Source: Pseudocercospora fijiensis CIRAD86
Lineage: Eukaryota; Ascomycota; Dothideomycetes; Mycosphaerellales; Mycosphaerellaceae
Direction of reading: 5' to 3'
Length of the DNA stretch: 64,000 nucleotides
Assembly (NCBI RefSeq): GCF_000340215.1
Contig: NW_006921533.1
Span: 1,844,549-1,908,548, forward strand
Shown here: positions 1-10,311 of the stretch, piece after piece
Layout of the letters: every line of letters begins with the position of its first letter
How positions within the stretch are numbered: the stretch's first letter is position 1
Notes under the pieces: model-generated
What the model was told of the DNA's origin: nothing
Database searches by the model: none
The model's input: only the letters and a program-made list of their open reading frames with translations
Position numbers and translations under genes: made by a program

Positions 1-505
1 TCAAAAGATTATTTCTATACATCCCGCAGAACAACCGACTGAGTCAGCGCACTCAAAAAAAAAAAAGATATGCATGTTGCTATTCAAAGAGCTCTGATCC
101 TGAACGGAGAAGCCGACAAAGGTTAATTTCTAATCTGCTCCTCGAAGACAAAGGTCGATGATGATGACGACGATGATGAGCGGTTGGAAGAGAATTGCCA
201 ATTTCGCCAAGTTCGGCTCGCAACGACTAGAATACTCCGCTGACCCGCTCAATCAAAAACATCCACCTGCAGTAAGTAGTACCGGACGATTATTATTGAT
301 CACCTCTTCACTACTGTAGAAAATGTTACAGACAAATAGGAGAGACATGGCTCTCCGCCCGGCGAAATCTCGCACGAAAATCTGCCGTCACAGGAAAGCG
401 TATTTGGTTTGAGCTGCTTAGTCGGTGTCGCTACGTTGCCGCCTCCAACAACCACTTCAGCTCCGAAGGGATCATGATAGTTATAAGCCCCCTCTATCAA
501 TAATC
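1..505. other. 5' intergenic region, no gene seen
   Basis: No supported gene. It holds a short A-run near 54-66 and an imperfect GAT/GAC trinucleotide tract at about 157-180. The only reading frame here (300-500, minus) overlaps the methyltransferase start and resembles no family. Confidence 0.6.
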
Positions 506-1414
506 ATGGGAAACATCTGTACTCCTCCGCCCAAGCCCAAAATCATCATGGCCGCCTCATCAAAAGCCTCCTCCGACCAGTGCTTCGTCGGCGAGGATGG
601 CTTCGGCGTCAATCCAGCCCCAAGCGGAATTTCCGGGCACGCCACAGGAAAAGCCAGCGCGCAATGTGCCTACATGATGCCCACATTGCGCGCGATGCTG
701 CAGGAGAATGCGAAATTGCAAGTGCTAGACGTCGGCTGTGGCGCAGGCTCGATAACGGTGGATTTCGCAGAAATGATGCCCGAAGGCCATGTCACGGGCT
801 ACGATGTTTCGGGCGCGGTGCTGGAGAGCGGCAAAGTGTACGCTGCGCAGCGCGGGGTGGAAAATGTTGCATTCGTGAAAGGCGATGTGTGTGCGTTGCC
901 TTTCGAAGACGAGACGTTCGATGTCGTACACACGCATCAGGCTGTGGCGCATTTTCCCGATCGTGTCACAGCCATCCGCGAATTGATTCGGGTGACGAAG
1001 AAGAAATGCGGCGTGCTCTGTATGCGAGAAGGGGATTTGCATAGCGCGAGATTTTATCCCGAGTATCCGATGTTGGAGAGGTGTTTTGAGACGATTATCC
1101 GGGTTCATGCGGCTAATGGTGGTGCGACGGATGCCGGGAGGAGGTTGCAGCATTGGACGGTGATGGCCGGTGTGCCGCGAGAGAGGATTTGGGCTTCGCA
1201 TTCGGCGTGGAGTTATCACACTCCTGAGGGGAGGAGGGATTATGGGGGGCATTGGCCGGGACGGTGTACGCATGGGGCGTTTGCCGAGAGGGCGAGGGCG
1301 CTTGGGGTTACACAGGAGGAGTTGGATGCGTATGCTTTGGCTTGGACGAAGTGGACGAATGATGAGAATGGCGTGTTTGCGATGATGCATGGGGAGGTGA
1401 TTGCGAGGCCGTGA
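506..1414 (+). CDS. class I SAM-dependent methyltransferase
   Basis: Single-exon methyltransferase of the UbiE/Methyltransf_11 type, 302 residues from the ATG at 506 or 288 from the in-frame ATG at 548. The frame is open back to 425, but residues before 506 look non-conserved. Motif I (VLDVGCGAGS) lies at about residues 73-82 from the 506 start. It is followed by the acidic loop GYDVS, then GDVCALPFEDETFDVV (motifs II/III) and the post-motif helix with HFPD. The enzyme should transfer a methyl group from S-adenosylmethionine; the substrate cannot be read from sequence. Similar fungal proteins are usually annotated simply as UbiE-family methyltransferases. It converges on the next gene (stop at 1789). 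No signal peptide or membrane segment is evident, so it is probably cytosolic. Confidence 0.85.
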   Translation: MGNICTPPPKPKIIMAASSKASSDQCFVGEDGFGVNPAPSGISGHATGKASAQCAYMMPTLRAMLQENAKLQVLDVGCGAGSITVDFAEMMPEGHVTGYDVSGAVLESGKVYAAQRGVENVAFVKGDVCALPFEDETFDVVHTHQAVAHFPDRVTAIRELIRVTKKKCGVLCMREGDLHSARFYPEYPMLERCFETIIRVHAANGGATDAGRRLQHWTVMAGVPRERIWASHSAWSYHTPEGRRDYGGHWPGRCTHGAFAERARALGVTQEELDAYALAWTKWTNDENGVFAMMHGEVIARP

Positions 1415-1788
1415 GCTGCCCGAAGCAGCTGCTATGCTGGAACATCATCGATGGGAAGGATCGTTCAACAGTCCCACAAAACGACAAAAGAGAAGCCGCA
1501 CTCCCAGCTCTCATGACCATCAAAGCCACCCAGTCCTCTAGAACCGAAGTTCATCGAAGAAGGACCAAATCCAAACGAACCCCACTCCGAAATGTGGTCA
1601 AGCAACTCTCAGGGGGACGCGTCCAATTTTGAGCAGTCTGACTTGATTGGCTGCTGGCAATTCTATCATGTATATAATAAGTGTTACGCGCTTTGATGCG
1701 GGAGCTACCGAAGGCAAGAGCAAGAGCGCGGATGTGCGAATCTCAGCATCGGACTTCCAAGCAGAACAAGGAGAGCGAGACATGTACC
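1415..1788. other. convergent 3' intergenic region
   Basis: Lies between two convergent stop codons. An AT-rich stretch (tatataataa near 1671) could serve 3' end formation. No gene supported. Confidence 0.5.
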
Positions 1789-2829
1789 TCACTTGCCATC
1801 TCCACACCAATGATTGATACGAAGAACACCAGCCAGCTTCATCATGGACATTGCACAGTCCTCTTCCGCCGTCAATGGCTCTTGACCTGGTCCGATGACG
1901 TCCTCGCGCTGCTCCTCCTCCTCCTCCTCCTCCTCCTCCTCCACAATCTCACCAAACAGCTCCAGTTCAGTGTCCGCCGACATTGAAGAGGAAGAAGAAG
2001 AAAAAGAAGCTGGAGTTTGGGCTGAGGTGGTCTCGACTGGCCTCCAAGCACCTTGAGTTGTAGTCATTTGATCAGGCTGATACGATGGAATCAGACCTGC
2101 CAAGCTCGGAGTCGGAGTCGAGAACAGCGGACCCAGACCTTGGCCATAATATGGCAGGTTGGGAGAAGCGCTGCCCGACGCAGCGCTGTTTAGTGCAGGC
2201 AGTGATAGCATCGGGATATTCGAGGTCGCATTGTTTGTGGCCATAGGTGGTTTCAGACACTGTGCCGAAGCCATCGCCTGATTTCCGCTGCTTTCTTCCT
2301 CCTTCTTCTTAAGAGTTTCCTTCTTTCTCTGCTGACTCAGAGCATGTCTACGCTGTGGAACCTCATTGGCAATCTGCGCTTGGTTGAGCGCATTTCTGAC
2401 ACTGTGTTGATTGACGCCAAGCTTCTCGGCGACATGTCTGATGGCGCGTTCAGTCAGGTTGCGGACCTTGAGGCGCTTGGACTTGTCATCGGACGCTCCC
2501 AAATTGCCTTCGAGCATCAGCTCCTCGAATGTGTTCTCGGCGGCCAGGAGGAGCCAGTTCTCGTGTTCCTCATCCGAGAATCGACGGATAGACCCTCCAG
2601 TGTTGATCAGGGACATCTGGCTCACAGGTGCGGTTGGGTTACGGGCGAAGAGAGAATCGAGTGCAGTCGAGCCATCCATGGCATGAGATGCGTTCTCGTT
2701 GCTGGTATCGCCATCGGCGGCAACAGGTGCAACAGGTGCTGGGCTGCTAGTGACATTGATCAGACTCGCGAATGTGTCGCCTTGGGTCGCGCCTCGGTCT
2801 GCAAGGCTGCGGGCGTTGGTCTGAGACAT
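1789..2829 (-). CDS. hypothetical protein, paralogue of the next gene, C-terminal LAGVL motif
   Basis: Single-exon protein of 346 residues. The start was taken at 2829 because the frame upstream (to 3072) runs through a tandem DNA duplication and is low-complexity. No named family recognised. Around residues 90-180 is a charged helical region in which segments such as RAIRHVAEKLGV and RNALNQAQIANEV align with the neighbouring gene (IKLSITKVAKFRGV, KGAFDDARLSNGV). Low-complexity Ser/Pro sequence follows, then a run of 11 Glu (encoded by a CTC/CCT repeat at about 1912-1945) and a conserved tail, TAEEDCAMSMMKLAGVL. The tail recurs almost identically in the neighbour (TEEEDAAFTMLKLAGVL), so the two are diverged tandem duplicates. 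The basic, coiled middle could bind nucleic acid or protein, but no function is claimed. Confidence 0.65.
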   Translation of the reverse strand: MSQTNARSLADRGATQGDTFASLINVTSSPAPVAPVAADGDTSNENASHAMDGSTALDSLFARNPTAPVSQMSLINTGGSIRRFSDEEHENWLLLAAENTFEELMLEGNLGASDDKSKRLKVRNLTERAIRHVAEKLGVNQHSVRNALNQAQIANEVPQRRHALSQQRKKETLKKKEEESSGNQAMASAQCLKPPMATNNATSNIPMLSLPALNSAASGSASPNLPYYGQGLGPLFSTPTPSLAGLIPSYQPDQMTTTQGAWRPVETTSAQTPASFSSSSSSMSADTELELFGEIVEEEEEEEEEEQREDVIGPGQEPLTAEEDCAMSMMKLAGVLRINHWCGDGK

Positions 2830-3314
2830 GGTCGTGTGCCTTGTTGAAAGTACGAGGGCTGTGTCTCGAGTTGAATGTTTGGAGAAAGGGCTTTTTCCTA
2901 AAGACGTGCGACTTTTGGGAAGAAGGCTGCAAACGCGTGTCTCGCTGAAAGTACGAAGTTTGTGTCTCGAGTCGAATTGTTTGGGGCAAGGCCTTTCTTC
3001 CGAAGAAGTGCGACTTTTCGGGAAGAAGGCTGCAAACGCGTGCTGCGAGACCCTGGAGCAGGCAAGTGCCAAGAATCAGCATTTTCACATGAATGGAGAA
3101 GCACAGACCAGCTCATGAACATGGCAGGAGAAGTGGGACAACGTACCCATAGAAGTTTTATTCTTCGATTCTGAAGCTCAAATCTGCCCTGCCCGCGCTT
3201 CCAAGGAGCGCTCTGCCAGCCGGGGAGCCAATGTCATCTGTGAATCCGAACGCCGTGCGCAGGCCAATGCCTTGTGTAACCTCTCGCTTTGAACACAATC
3301 CACACGCAATACCG
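2830..3314. other. intergenic region between paralogues
   Basis: Upstream region of the LAGVL-tail gene at 1789-2829. It contains a 101-bp tandem duplication (separate entry) and no supported gene, although several short frames run through the repeat. Confidence 0.5.
2846..3047. repeat. 101-bp imperfect tandem duplication
   Basis: Two adjacent copies, 2846-2946 and 2947-3047. Both begin GAAAGTACGA, both contain TGTGTCTCGAGT, and both carry GAAGAAGGCTGCAAACGCGTG near the end, with scattered substitutions. It lies immediately upstream of the start codon at 2829, so it is probably 5' UTR or promoter DNA. Confidence 0.8.
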
Positions 3315-3986
3315 TCAAGCCATCTTGAGCACGCCAGCCAGCTTCAGCATAGTGAAGGCTGCGTCCTCCTCCTCGGTGAGTTCTTGCTGAATGCCGCTCG
3401 AGTAGCTAGGAATCGTAGGGCGTAGTCGGTCGGCAGCACCAGCTTGCTCGCCCTCGCTCTGGGACACCGCCGTGACGGTATGTTCGGCGGTCACGATGCT
3501 TGCTTCTGGTTCTTGCTGCACCGGATCTTCCTCGACCGCATCCTCCATACCTCCCATGTCCTCGTCCTCCTGCACGCGGTCGGTCATGCCACCCTGAGAA
3601 GCTGGTGAGAGCGATCTACCCTTGCTGTCGCCAACGGCGCCAACGACCGAAATCTCGCGGGAGCGGCGCAAGTTGACTCCGTTGGACAGTCGGGCATCGT
3701 CGAAAGCACCCTTGACTTCAGCGCGATCGACACCACGAAATTTAGCCACCTTAGTGATCGAGAGCTTAATCATGCCGTCGATCTGGGTCTCGCTGCGTTC
3801 GGTCATGCGGGACAGCTCCGCGTTAGTATACTTTGATGACAAGAGCAAGGCGTCCTCGATATCAGCAATCGCAATCGCATTCTTTCCAGCCTTGCGCTGA
3901 TCGCCAAAGGCCGGGTTCTCAGCACCCAAGGCCGAGTTTCCTCGAAAGATGTTTTCGGCGTCGAAGTCCTCGCTGGCGGACGACAT
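3315..3986 (-). CDS. hypothetical protein, LAGVL-tail paralogue
   Basis: Single exon, 223 residues, started at the ATG at 3986 (MSSASEDF). The frame is open further upstream to 4214 without similarity to the paralogue. The N-terminal half is helical and charged, with AIADIEDALLLSSKYTNAEL and a segment resembling the neighbour's RAIRHVAEKLGV region. The second half is acidic and disordered. The last 20 residues (LTEEEDAAFTMLKLAGVLK) match the tail of the gene at 1789-2829. Same strand and about 490 bp apart, so a tandem duplication is the simplest origin. Function unknown. No membrane segment or signal peptide is visible. Confidence 0.65.
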   Translation of the reverse strand: MSSASEDFDAENIFRGNSALGAENPAFGDQRKAGKNAIAIADIEDALLLSSKYTNAELSRMTERSETQIDGMIKLSITKVAKFRGVDRAEVKGAFDDARLSNGVNLRRSREISVVGAVGDSKGRSLSPASQGGMTDRVQEDEDMGGMEDAVEEDPVQQEPEASIVTAEHTVTAVSQSEGEQAGAADRLRPTIPSYSSGIQQELTEEEDAAFTMLKLAGVLKMA

Positions 3987-4442
3987 GGTGATGGTTGCTA
4001 GCTGCACGTCTGTTCGAGGAGAAGCGGTTGCTATCGGATGTTCTGTAGTACGACTTCGAGGGTGCTGGTGCTCTGAGTGGTAGCAGTCTCGTCGAGTGGT
4101 GATGAAGGATGAAAGAGGGAGGCCATGTTTATAAACAAGGTTGCGAGTGTCGCCTATTGAGCAAGTGAATGTTCCACGGCGAGTGATGCTTATACTGCGA
4201 CGTCCTGTATACACGTATATTCACCAGTGCAGCCGTGAAGTGCGAAGCTGGACAATGGGTTCTCCGTTGAATTTATGCGGAACAAGGCATTCTTCTCGAA
4301 CCTGCTGAATGCCAATCGTGGGACAAAGGGAGTGTGTATACCGTGGCCCAGGACAAAGAATATGCAAGGCAGCGATCATGGAGGTAGCAATTGAACTTTC
4401 ATACATACGCTAGGGATCAAGCGTCGTAGGCGAGACAAATTC
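3987..4442. other. intergenic region
   Basis: Upstream of the shorter LAGVL paralogue and downstream of the Ptm1-like gene. Nothing beyond ordinary unique sequence was recognised. Confidence 0.4.
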
Positions 4443-6237
4443 CTAGCTACTCTTACCAGTGAGCCGCTTGTTTTCCGATTCGTCGTCTTCGTCGTCAGTG
4501 AGCTTGTCTTCGTCGCCCAGCGCGAAAATGGTCTCCCCGTCCAATGATTCACGTGGCAAGGTAGCGGGCTTCTTAGGGGTAGGAGCCGGCAGCGGTGATG
4601 CATCTCTGTGCGAGCTGGAGCCGCTTCTCGGTGCATCGTATGGGGGCGGTGCTTTGTTGCCATTAGCTTCCATAGCTTCGAGGTCGTCTTCCATGTCCAT
4701 GGAATCTCGTATCGAGGCAATCTCAAAGCCGTCGTCGTCTTGCGCAATCTGAAATGTTTGTCAGCATATTGAGGCAGTCGCGTCAGATAGGCACCTACCT
4801 CGTCCGACATTGCAAATCTCCTGTTGTTTGCCGTCGGTCTCCACACGTACGCGACGAAAGCCACGTCGAAGAAATAGACAAGATTCAGCCAGCCATCCAA
4901 GATGAACCATCGCGTCTGCCAGTGGTTTGGCACAAAGTCGGCATTGCTCTGCCCCGCAAAGGTCCAGCTGTTGACGAAAAAGAAGGCAAAGATGACGACG
5001 ATGCTAATCAGGATGCACCACCAGAGCTTGCGGTACATTGCGGCTTTGATGGTCTGCTTGCGCTCCATAAGATCCTTCATGGTATAGTTGAGGCTGTTCA
5101 ATGTCCAGATGTAGAAGGCGGTCAGCGTTCCTGCTAGCGGAAGAACGACGAGGAGCACGAGCGGACCAGCGTTCTCGGGCGTTACTGCAAGTGATGCAAT
5201 AGCATAGATGACTCCAAAGACGAAATGGGTGATCGCCAGCCATCGCACATAAATCATGGTCTTGCCCAATGTAGGCTTGACCACACCGTAACCCATGCAC
5301 ACGATCAGCAGCAGGAAGAATGAGAAGCTGTTCCTAGCAGCACTCAAGATGGAAACGACGATGAGGAGAGCCTTGGCGCCTGCGTTGAGTCCATGTCGAT
5401 TCTGGTAATCGTAGAAGAGCCAAGTCATGAACATCTCGATGACCAGGAAGACGACGATGGCTGTGATGTAGTTTTGGACAGCAAGAATATCGCGTCTGTT
5501 CATCCAGTAGAGCACGGCCCAGCCCATGGCGAGGAAGGCGTAGACAATTGTGAAAGCGGCATAGAATGGTAGCTTCGCGATTTGGGCAGCAGGAAGCTCT
5601 CCGAATGCGTTGCGGAACTCCACAATGCCAGTATAGTCGGCAGCACTGTATGCAGCTGTGCTCACGCAGTAGTATCCCGTCCTCTTGATGGGGTAATTGA
5701 CAGCGCCCGGCTCTTTCAGATGAATGGCTTCGGTGCGTATTAGGGATTTGGACATGCCAGTGGCATTCGAGGCAAGAATGAAGGATCCGAGATCGGCTTC
5801 TTTGCATAGGCCTGCGTCTCTGGCGCCTTCATCGCATAGATAGTCGTCCTGCGAAGAATTGTCAGGCTTCATCTGTCAAGGGAGGCTCTTTCCACTCACA
5901 ATAGTCGAATCATTTGGATCAGGTCTTCCAATGAGAGGTTTGTCGGCCCATTCGAATATGACCAGGCTGACTATGGGATCTTGGTCGTCGGGGAGGTTCT
6001 CGGGATGTATGAATTTGACCATTATGAAGGGATCGATGCTGCCACCCCACGACTTGCGCGAGTACATGCCGGAGCATACTTGTCTGCTGGCGTCTGTCTG
6101 GTCCTGTGTGCAAGGTTCAGCATAGTGTGCAGCTGGTCAAGCTGGCAGTGCAGTGCACGAACGATTTTCATCTCAGCAGCCAATGTGCCGACAAGCTGCA
6201 ATAGCAGCATTGCCGCCATGCGCAGCCGTCCCTCCAT
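4443..6237 (-). CDS. Ptm1/GOST-family seven-transmembrane Golgi protein
   Basis: Four exons, complement of 4443-4748, 4799-5848, 5900-6103 and 6163-6237. All three introns are 50-59 bp, phase 0, GT..AG. Predicted 544 residues. The first exon encodes a signal peptide (RMAAMLLLQLVGTLAAE). The luminal domain carries paired cysteines (RQVCSGMYSRKSWGG; YLCDEG). About seven hydrophobic helices follow over residues ~175-430, with family features such as NSFSFFLLLIVCMGYGVVKPTLG and a YVRW motif. An acidic cytoplasmic tail (DDEDDESENKR) ends the protein. This matches the fungal PTM1 / lung seven-transmembrane receptor (TMEM87-like) family, membrane proteins of the Golgi and endosomes whose role is still debated. 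It diverges from the DUF4112 gene. The start at 6237 is likely; an in-frame ATG at 6219 is possible. Confidence 0.88.
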
Positions 6238-6961
6238 GTCTCCAAGCTCTTCTCCCAAAAGGGTGTTGGTGTCGAGGAAGAGTATCGAGGACAAGGCGCG
6301 GGCGGGCTATGGATTCGGGGTCGCGTAGTAGGACTTGCAGCTGCGCAAGAGCCACGCTTCACTCAGGCGACGATGCCTAGCCGGCTCGTTCCGCGCGTGA
6401 TGAAATTGTTGCTGGACTCCGAAGAGCTTCTTCTTCCCTCCCAACTCTCACATGCACGCGCACACAGGGTCTACTGACACCGGCAATGGCAATGGCAATG
6501 GCAATGGCACTGGCACTGCTGAAGCCGTCGCTATGCTGCAATGGGCATGTGCATGTGCATGAAACAGGGAGCTGTCGAGGCCATGTGACGTCGATCACTG
6601 CAGCAAAACAAGATCGGGTGACACTCGCCGACATCATGGCACCGACACATAATAATGAGACGAAGCCCATAAGTTATCCGCTCGCGCCTGCTCCTGTTAC
6701 TTCTAATCTGCCATTCTTAGCAACTGCCGCCCAGTCGTCGACCCGTCAAGCGCCGCGCCCACATCGACGCCGCGGCAAACGTTTCAAGCGAGAGTGAAAC
6801 ACGCGCCGCATACCAATCCATCCCCGTCCATCCCAAACATTTCTACTGTCACCATTCACCGCGTCTGCACGCCCGCCCTCAATTCGCTATTTAGATCCAT
6901 CGCCCTCTGCGTGCTTGTCGCATCATTCTTACTTCTGAGAGCATTACGAACAGCAGCAACA
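6238..6961. promoter_or_regulatory. divergent promoter region of Ptm1-like and DUF4112 genes
   Basis: About 720 bp between two outward-facing start codons. It contains a GGCAAT hexanucleotide tract (about 6482-6513) and a short TGCATG-rich stretch near 6545-6561. The plus-strand frame is open from 6794 but looks non-coding before 6962. Confidence 0.5.
6482..6513. repeat. GGCAAT hexanucleotide microsatellite
   Basis: About four to five tandem GGCAAT units followed by GGCACT variants, in the divergent promoter. Confidence 0.85.
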
Positions 6962-7867
6962 ATGGCCGCGGTAGTGGGCAAATATGCGGCCAACAAGTTT
7001 CTCCAGAAGCACATGAAGCAGTATGAGAACAAGGCTGTCGAGAGCGGAGCGGTAAGCGATTCCAATACATCTTTGCATATGGCTCCAGCTAATAACGCTC
7101 CTCAGGACCCGTACTTTGCAATGATTGAAGATCCCCGGAGGCCTGGCAAACTCAAGAAGGTCAAGAAGCAGATTCCAGACTACATTCCCGAACGCGACGC
7201 CGAAGTCCTAGCAGCCGTTCGTCGACGAGCATATCGCCTGGATTGCTGTCTCTTCAGCCTCTTCGGTATAAGATTCGGCTGGGAGTCCGTCATTGGCCTC
7301 ATACCCGCCGCAGGTGATGCAATCGGAGCTGTACTTGCACTGCTCGTCGTCAAGAAGTGCTTGCAAGTTGAAGGTGGTCTTTCGAACGGCCTGAAAGCTC
7401 GCATGCTGATCAATATCGTCCTCGATTTTGCAATTGGACTCGTCCCCTTTGTCGGTGATCTCGCAGACGCCGCATTCAAATGCAACACCAAGAACCTTCG
7501 CCTCCTTGAGAGACACCTCGATGAAAAGTACAAGCCTCAAGCCCTTCGAAAGGACGAGCGAGACTTTCAGGGCATCGATGGAGAGAAGAGACGATCGAAT
7601 CGGAAGTCAGGCATTTATATGCCGAATGACCCTCCGCCAGCTACAGCCTTCGAAGACAGCGATACAGAAGAGGAGCGTAGGCGCGTCGACAACCAAGAAT
7701 CGCATGTTCAAGAGCCGAGACCCACTAGGGCTGCGGAGGACAGGAGAGGTGGATGGTTCTCTGGTGGTGGCAGAAGTCAGCAAGCTCCTCGTCGTGCAGG
7801 CAGTCGGCGTGAGCATAAGTTGGACACAAGACAGCAGCGACAGGATACAGGCAGTGTCAGAAGATGA
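6962..7867 (+). CDS. DUF4112-domain membrane protein
   Basis: Two exons, 6962-7051 and 7106-7867, with a 54-bp phase-0 intron; 283 residues. The start at 6962 sits in a good context (CAACAATGG). The middle of the protein has two hydrophobic hairpins, VIGLIPAAGDAIGAVLALLVV and FAIGLVPFVGDLADAAFKCN, separated by a short polar loop. The repeated P-x-x-GD-x-x(D/G) pattern and the trailing NTKNLRLLERHL are characteristic of DUF4112, a family of unknown function found in fungi and bacteria and often annotated as PH-domain-containing by mistake. The C-terminal 90 residues are basic, Arg/Gly/Ser-rich and probably disordered. Likely an integral membrane protein; its location is unknown. Confidence 0.85.
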   Translation: MAAVVGKYAANKFLQKHMKQYENKAVESGAVSDSNTSLHMAPANNAPQDPYFAMIEDPRRPGKLKKVKKQIPDYIPERDAEVLAAVRRRAYRLDCCLFSLFGIRFGWESVIGLIPAAGDAIGAVLALLVVKKCLQVEGGLSNGLKARMLINIVLDFAIGLVPFVGDLADAAFKCNTKNLRLLERHLDEKYKPQALRKDERDFQGIDGEKRRSNRKSGIYMPNDPPPATAFEDSDTEEERRRVDNQESHVQEPRPTRAAEDRRGGWFSGGGRSQQAPRRAGSRREHKLDTRQQRQDTGSVRR

Positions 7868-7977
7868 TGTGGCTACAGGATAGCGCATTCTTGCACTTTT
7901 GCAGCGTGGCAGTACGGCGTTTTAACTCATAACTTCGATACCCAGGGAAAGGTTCCACAGACAGATATCAAAATGTA

Positions 7978-8982
7978 CTAATGCAGCGTCTTCTTCAGCC
8001 CTTCACACACTAGCGTGATGGCTTCCTTGCCTTTCGTCAATACACCATCCATTGCCAAGAATGGATGCGGCATTCCCGACATCACGAAACATTCGCTCGA
8101 GACTCCTGCCTTGTTGGTCTTTGCCGCGAACTCTTCTCCCTCGGAGCGTAGGACGTCCAGCTCTCCGACGATAACCCTGCTTGGTGGGAGTCGACTCCAG
8201 TCTCCGCTCCAGAGCAACGGCGATGCTTCGGCGCTGGACCAGTCTCCTTCATTGGGCAGATATCGGACTCTGTACCACATCATTTTTTCGGCAGGCAACG
8301 CAGCAGTGAATTCGTTTTCTTTCCAGGATGCTTTCGTTTCCGGAGAAGCCGTGTTATCCATCACAGGCACGACAAGAACCTGAGCGGCGAACTTTGGCCC
8401 ACCTCGCTCAACTGCTCGCTGCGACATGACCGCTGCTAAGTTGCCTCCTGCCGACGACCCAGCAACTGCGAATCTCGAAACATCAACCTGCAGCACGTCT
8501 TTCCCGCTTCTCAAAATCCATTGTACCGTCTCCCAGCAGTCATTGACCTGAGCAGGAAACGGATCTTCGGGCGCCGTGCGGTAATCGACAAATACGACTA
8601 CAGCTTCGACTCTGGAACAGATATGCGAGCAAACGACATTCTCGGTATTAATGTTTCCAAGGACCCAGCCACCGCCGTGAAACCAAAGGCACACCGGCCA
8701 CCCTTTGCTGGGCTTAGGTCCTTCGGGAGTGAATACCCGAACCTGCACATCTGGGCCAACGCTCTCGACGCGCTGGAACGTGAGGTCCTTGATATCTCCA
8801 ACGGGAAGCTGCGGGCCTGCGCCAGGAATCAATATACCAGAAGAGCGAGATGCTTCCACCGGCTGGTACTGGACTTGCTGATTGTTGATAATATGCTTGT
8901 TGTAGAACTCGACATATTCTGGATCTAGTTTGTCACGGACAGATTCGTGGAGAGGATAAGGAGGTTGTGGTGTTGAAGACAT
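7978..8982 (-). CDS. alpha/beta hydrolase fold-3 esterase/lipase
   Basis: Single exon, 334 residues. It belongs to the hormone-sensitive-lipase-like group: oxyanion-hole motif HGGGW at residues 102-106, DYRTAPEDPFPAQ at about 133-145, and nucleophile elbow GSSAGG at 175-180 with Ser177. The likely acid is Asp276 (GELDVLR) and the likely base His306 (MPHPF), so the triad looks complete. Expected to hydrolyse short-chain esters or lactone-like substrates; the real substrate is not predictable. No signal peptide is seen, so probably cytosolic. The next gene (SMP-30-like) is on the same strand about 190 bp upstream, which may mean co-expression but proves nothing. Confidence 0.88.
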   Translation of the reverse strand: MSSTPQPPYPLHESVRDKLDPEYVEFYNKHIINNQQVQYQPVEASRSSGILIPGAGPQLPVGDIKDLTFQRVESVGPDVQVRVFTPEGPKPSKGWPVCLWFHGGGWVLGNINTENVVCSHICSRVEAVVVFVDYRTAPEDPFPAQVNDCWETVQWILRSGKDVLQVDVSRFAVAGSSAGGNLAAVMSQRAVERGGPKFAAQVLVVPVMDNTASPETKASWKENEFTAALPAEKMMWYRVRYLPNEGDWSSAEASPLLWSGDWSRLPPSRVIVGELDVLRSEGEEFAAKTNKAGVSSECFVMSGMPHPFLAMDGVLTKGKEAITLVCEGLKKTLH

Positions 8983-9171
8983 TTCTCTAGCAGACCAGGA
9001 CTACGAACTACGAACCCAGTGCTGAAGTCTGTATGCGAGCTTGGCCGTCGGCCAAGAGCAACCGCTGCACTCCCCCGGAAGATCCACGAGGCACCCCAAC
9101 ACAGCCCCAAAAGTCTATCCACCTCGAACGATTTGCCGAAACTGGCCTACCCGGAAGACACGGCGATGCGA

Positions 9172-10311
9172 TTATCCTGCAAATTCGTGCTTCGGAGAGC
9201 CCTTGGCATTAGGAGGTTTGAATGCGTAGATGTGGCCTCCTTTGTCGTTGTCCTTGGGATCAGCACTTCGATCCTTGCCACAGACGATATATAAGGTATC
9301 GAAGTTGGGACCACCCCAAGTTGTACACGCCGGATTATAAGAAGGGAGGATCTGGAGAAGGATAGTTAGTCGCTAAGACTGGTGTCGAAAATACTGGACA
9401 ACGCCTTACAATTTCAGCAAGATGCTTGCCGGTTGGATCAAATGCCATCACTCGCCACGAGGAATACATCGCGATCCATAAATTGCCATTCGTGCTATCA
9501 CAAAGTCAGCATTGATATAGTCACCATGTCAATCAATCTCATACTCAACCACCATGCCATCTGGCTCCCCATAGGAGTTCCGTCGGTCGATCAACAACCT
9601 CTTGTTGGAGATACTCCCAGATTCAAGATCAAAGTCATAAGCAAAAACAACCATCGCGACAGAATCATGAAAGTACACTGAGATGAATCAGCCACAACCT
9701 CATCACAACAAGACCACGCAAAAAAACTCACTCGTCCTATTATCAGGACTCCACCCAAGTCCATTCCCACAAATCACCCCCTTCTCCATCAAGTGCAAGC
9801 TCCCATCCGGATCATACCTCCACAGCCTCCCCAACAGCTCCCCATAATCCTTCGGCAACTTATTCGCCCCATAACTCGCAGCCTTCAAATCAATCTCCGT
9901 CGCCCAAAACCTGCCCTTCGCATCCACACCCCCATCGTTAAACCTTCGAATGTTTCGATCCTCTTTCGGGATGATTTCCTTGATCACATCTAAACGTCCG
10001 GTCTCTTCGTCCAAGAATGCGATGCCTTGGTAATATGCACAGATGTAAGAACCCGGGTGGTTTTTCCGGAAGAAGTGGACTGTCACGCTGTCCGAGAGGA
10101 TTAGACGTTTTATTGGGCCCAGCGGTTTTTCGCTTTCCGGGGAGATTTTTAGGATGTGGAATTCTGCTGGTGAGGCCAGACAGTCTACCCAGTGTAGGGT
10201 TGAGTCGGAGGCTCGATAGATTGGCGCTTCACCTAGGACCATGGGAGGGGTGCATTCGTAGAAGGGGTCGGGTGGTGCGGTGTAGACTTGGAGGCCTGGT
10301 GAGGTTGACAT
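9172..10311 (-). CDS. SMP-30/gluconolactonase-like beta-propeller protein
   Basis: Four exons, complement of 9172-9351, 9410-9494, 9545-9677 and 9732-10311; introns 50-58 bp; 325 residues. The joins are in phase and rebuild family motifs across splice sites. GEAPIY near the N-terminus supplies the usual metal-binding Glu. RFNDGGVDAKGRFW and GNGLGWSPDN supply the Asn ligands. PDGMVVD, completed only after splicing, supplies the catalytic Asp, and the C-terminal TTWGGPNFDTLY is typical. The family (regucalcin, gluconolactonase, lactonohydrolase) opens sugar lactones using one divalent metal. The start was taken at 10311; the frame stays open to 10479 without similarity. The C-terminus is short, ending shortly after the last blade. 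Confidence 0.9.

Noticed and set aside
725..1390. 221-codon minus-strand frame opposite the methyltransferase
   Set aside because: Antisense shadow of a convincing SAM methyltransferase; high Arg/His/Pro content typical of shadows.
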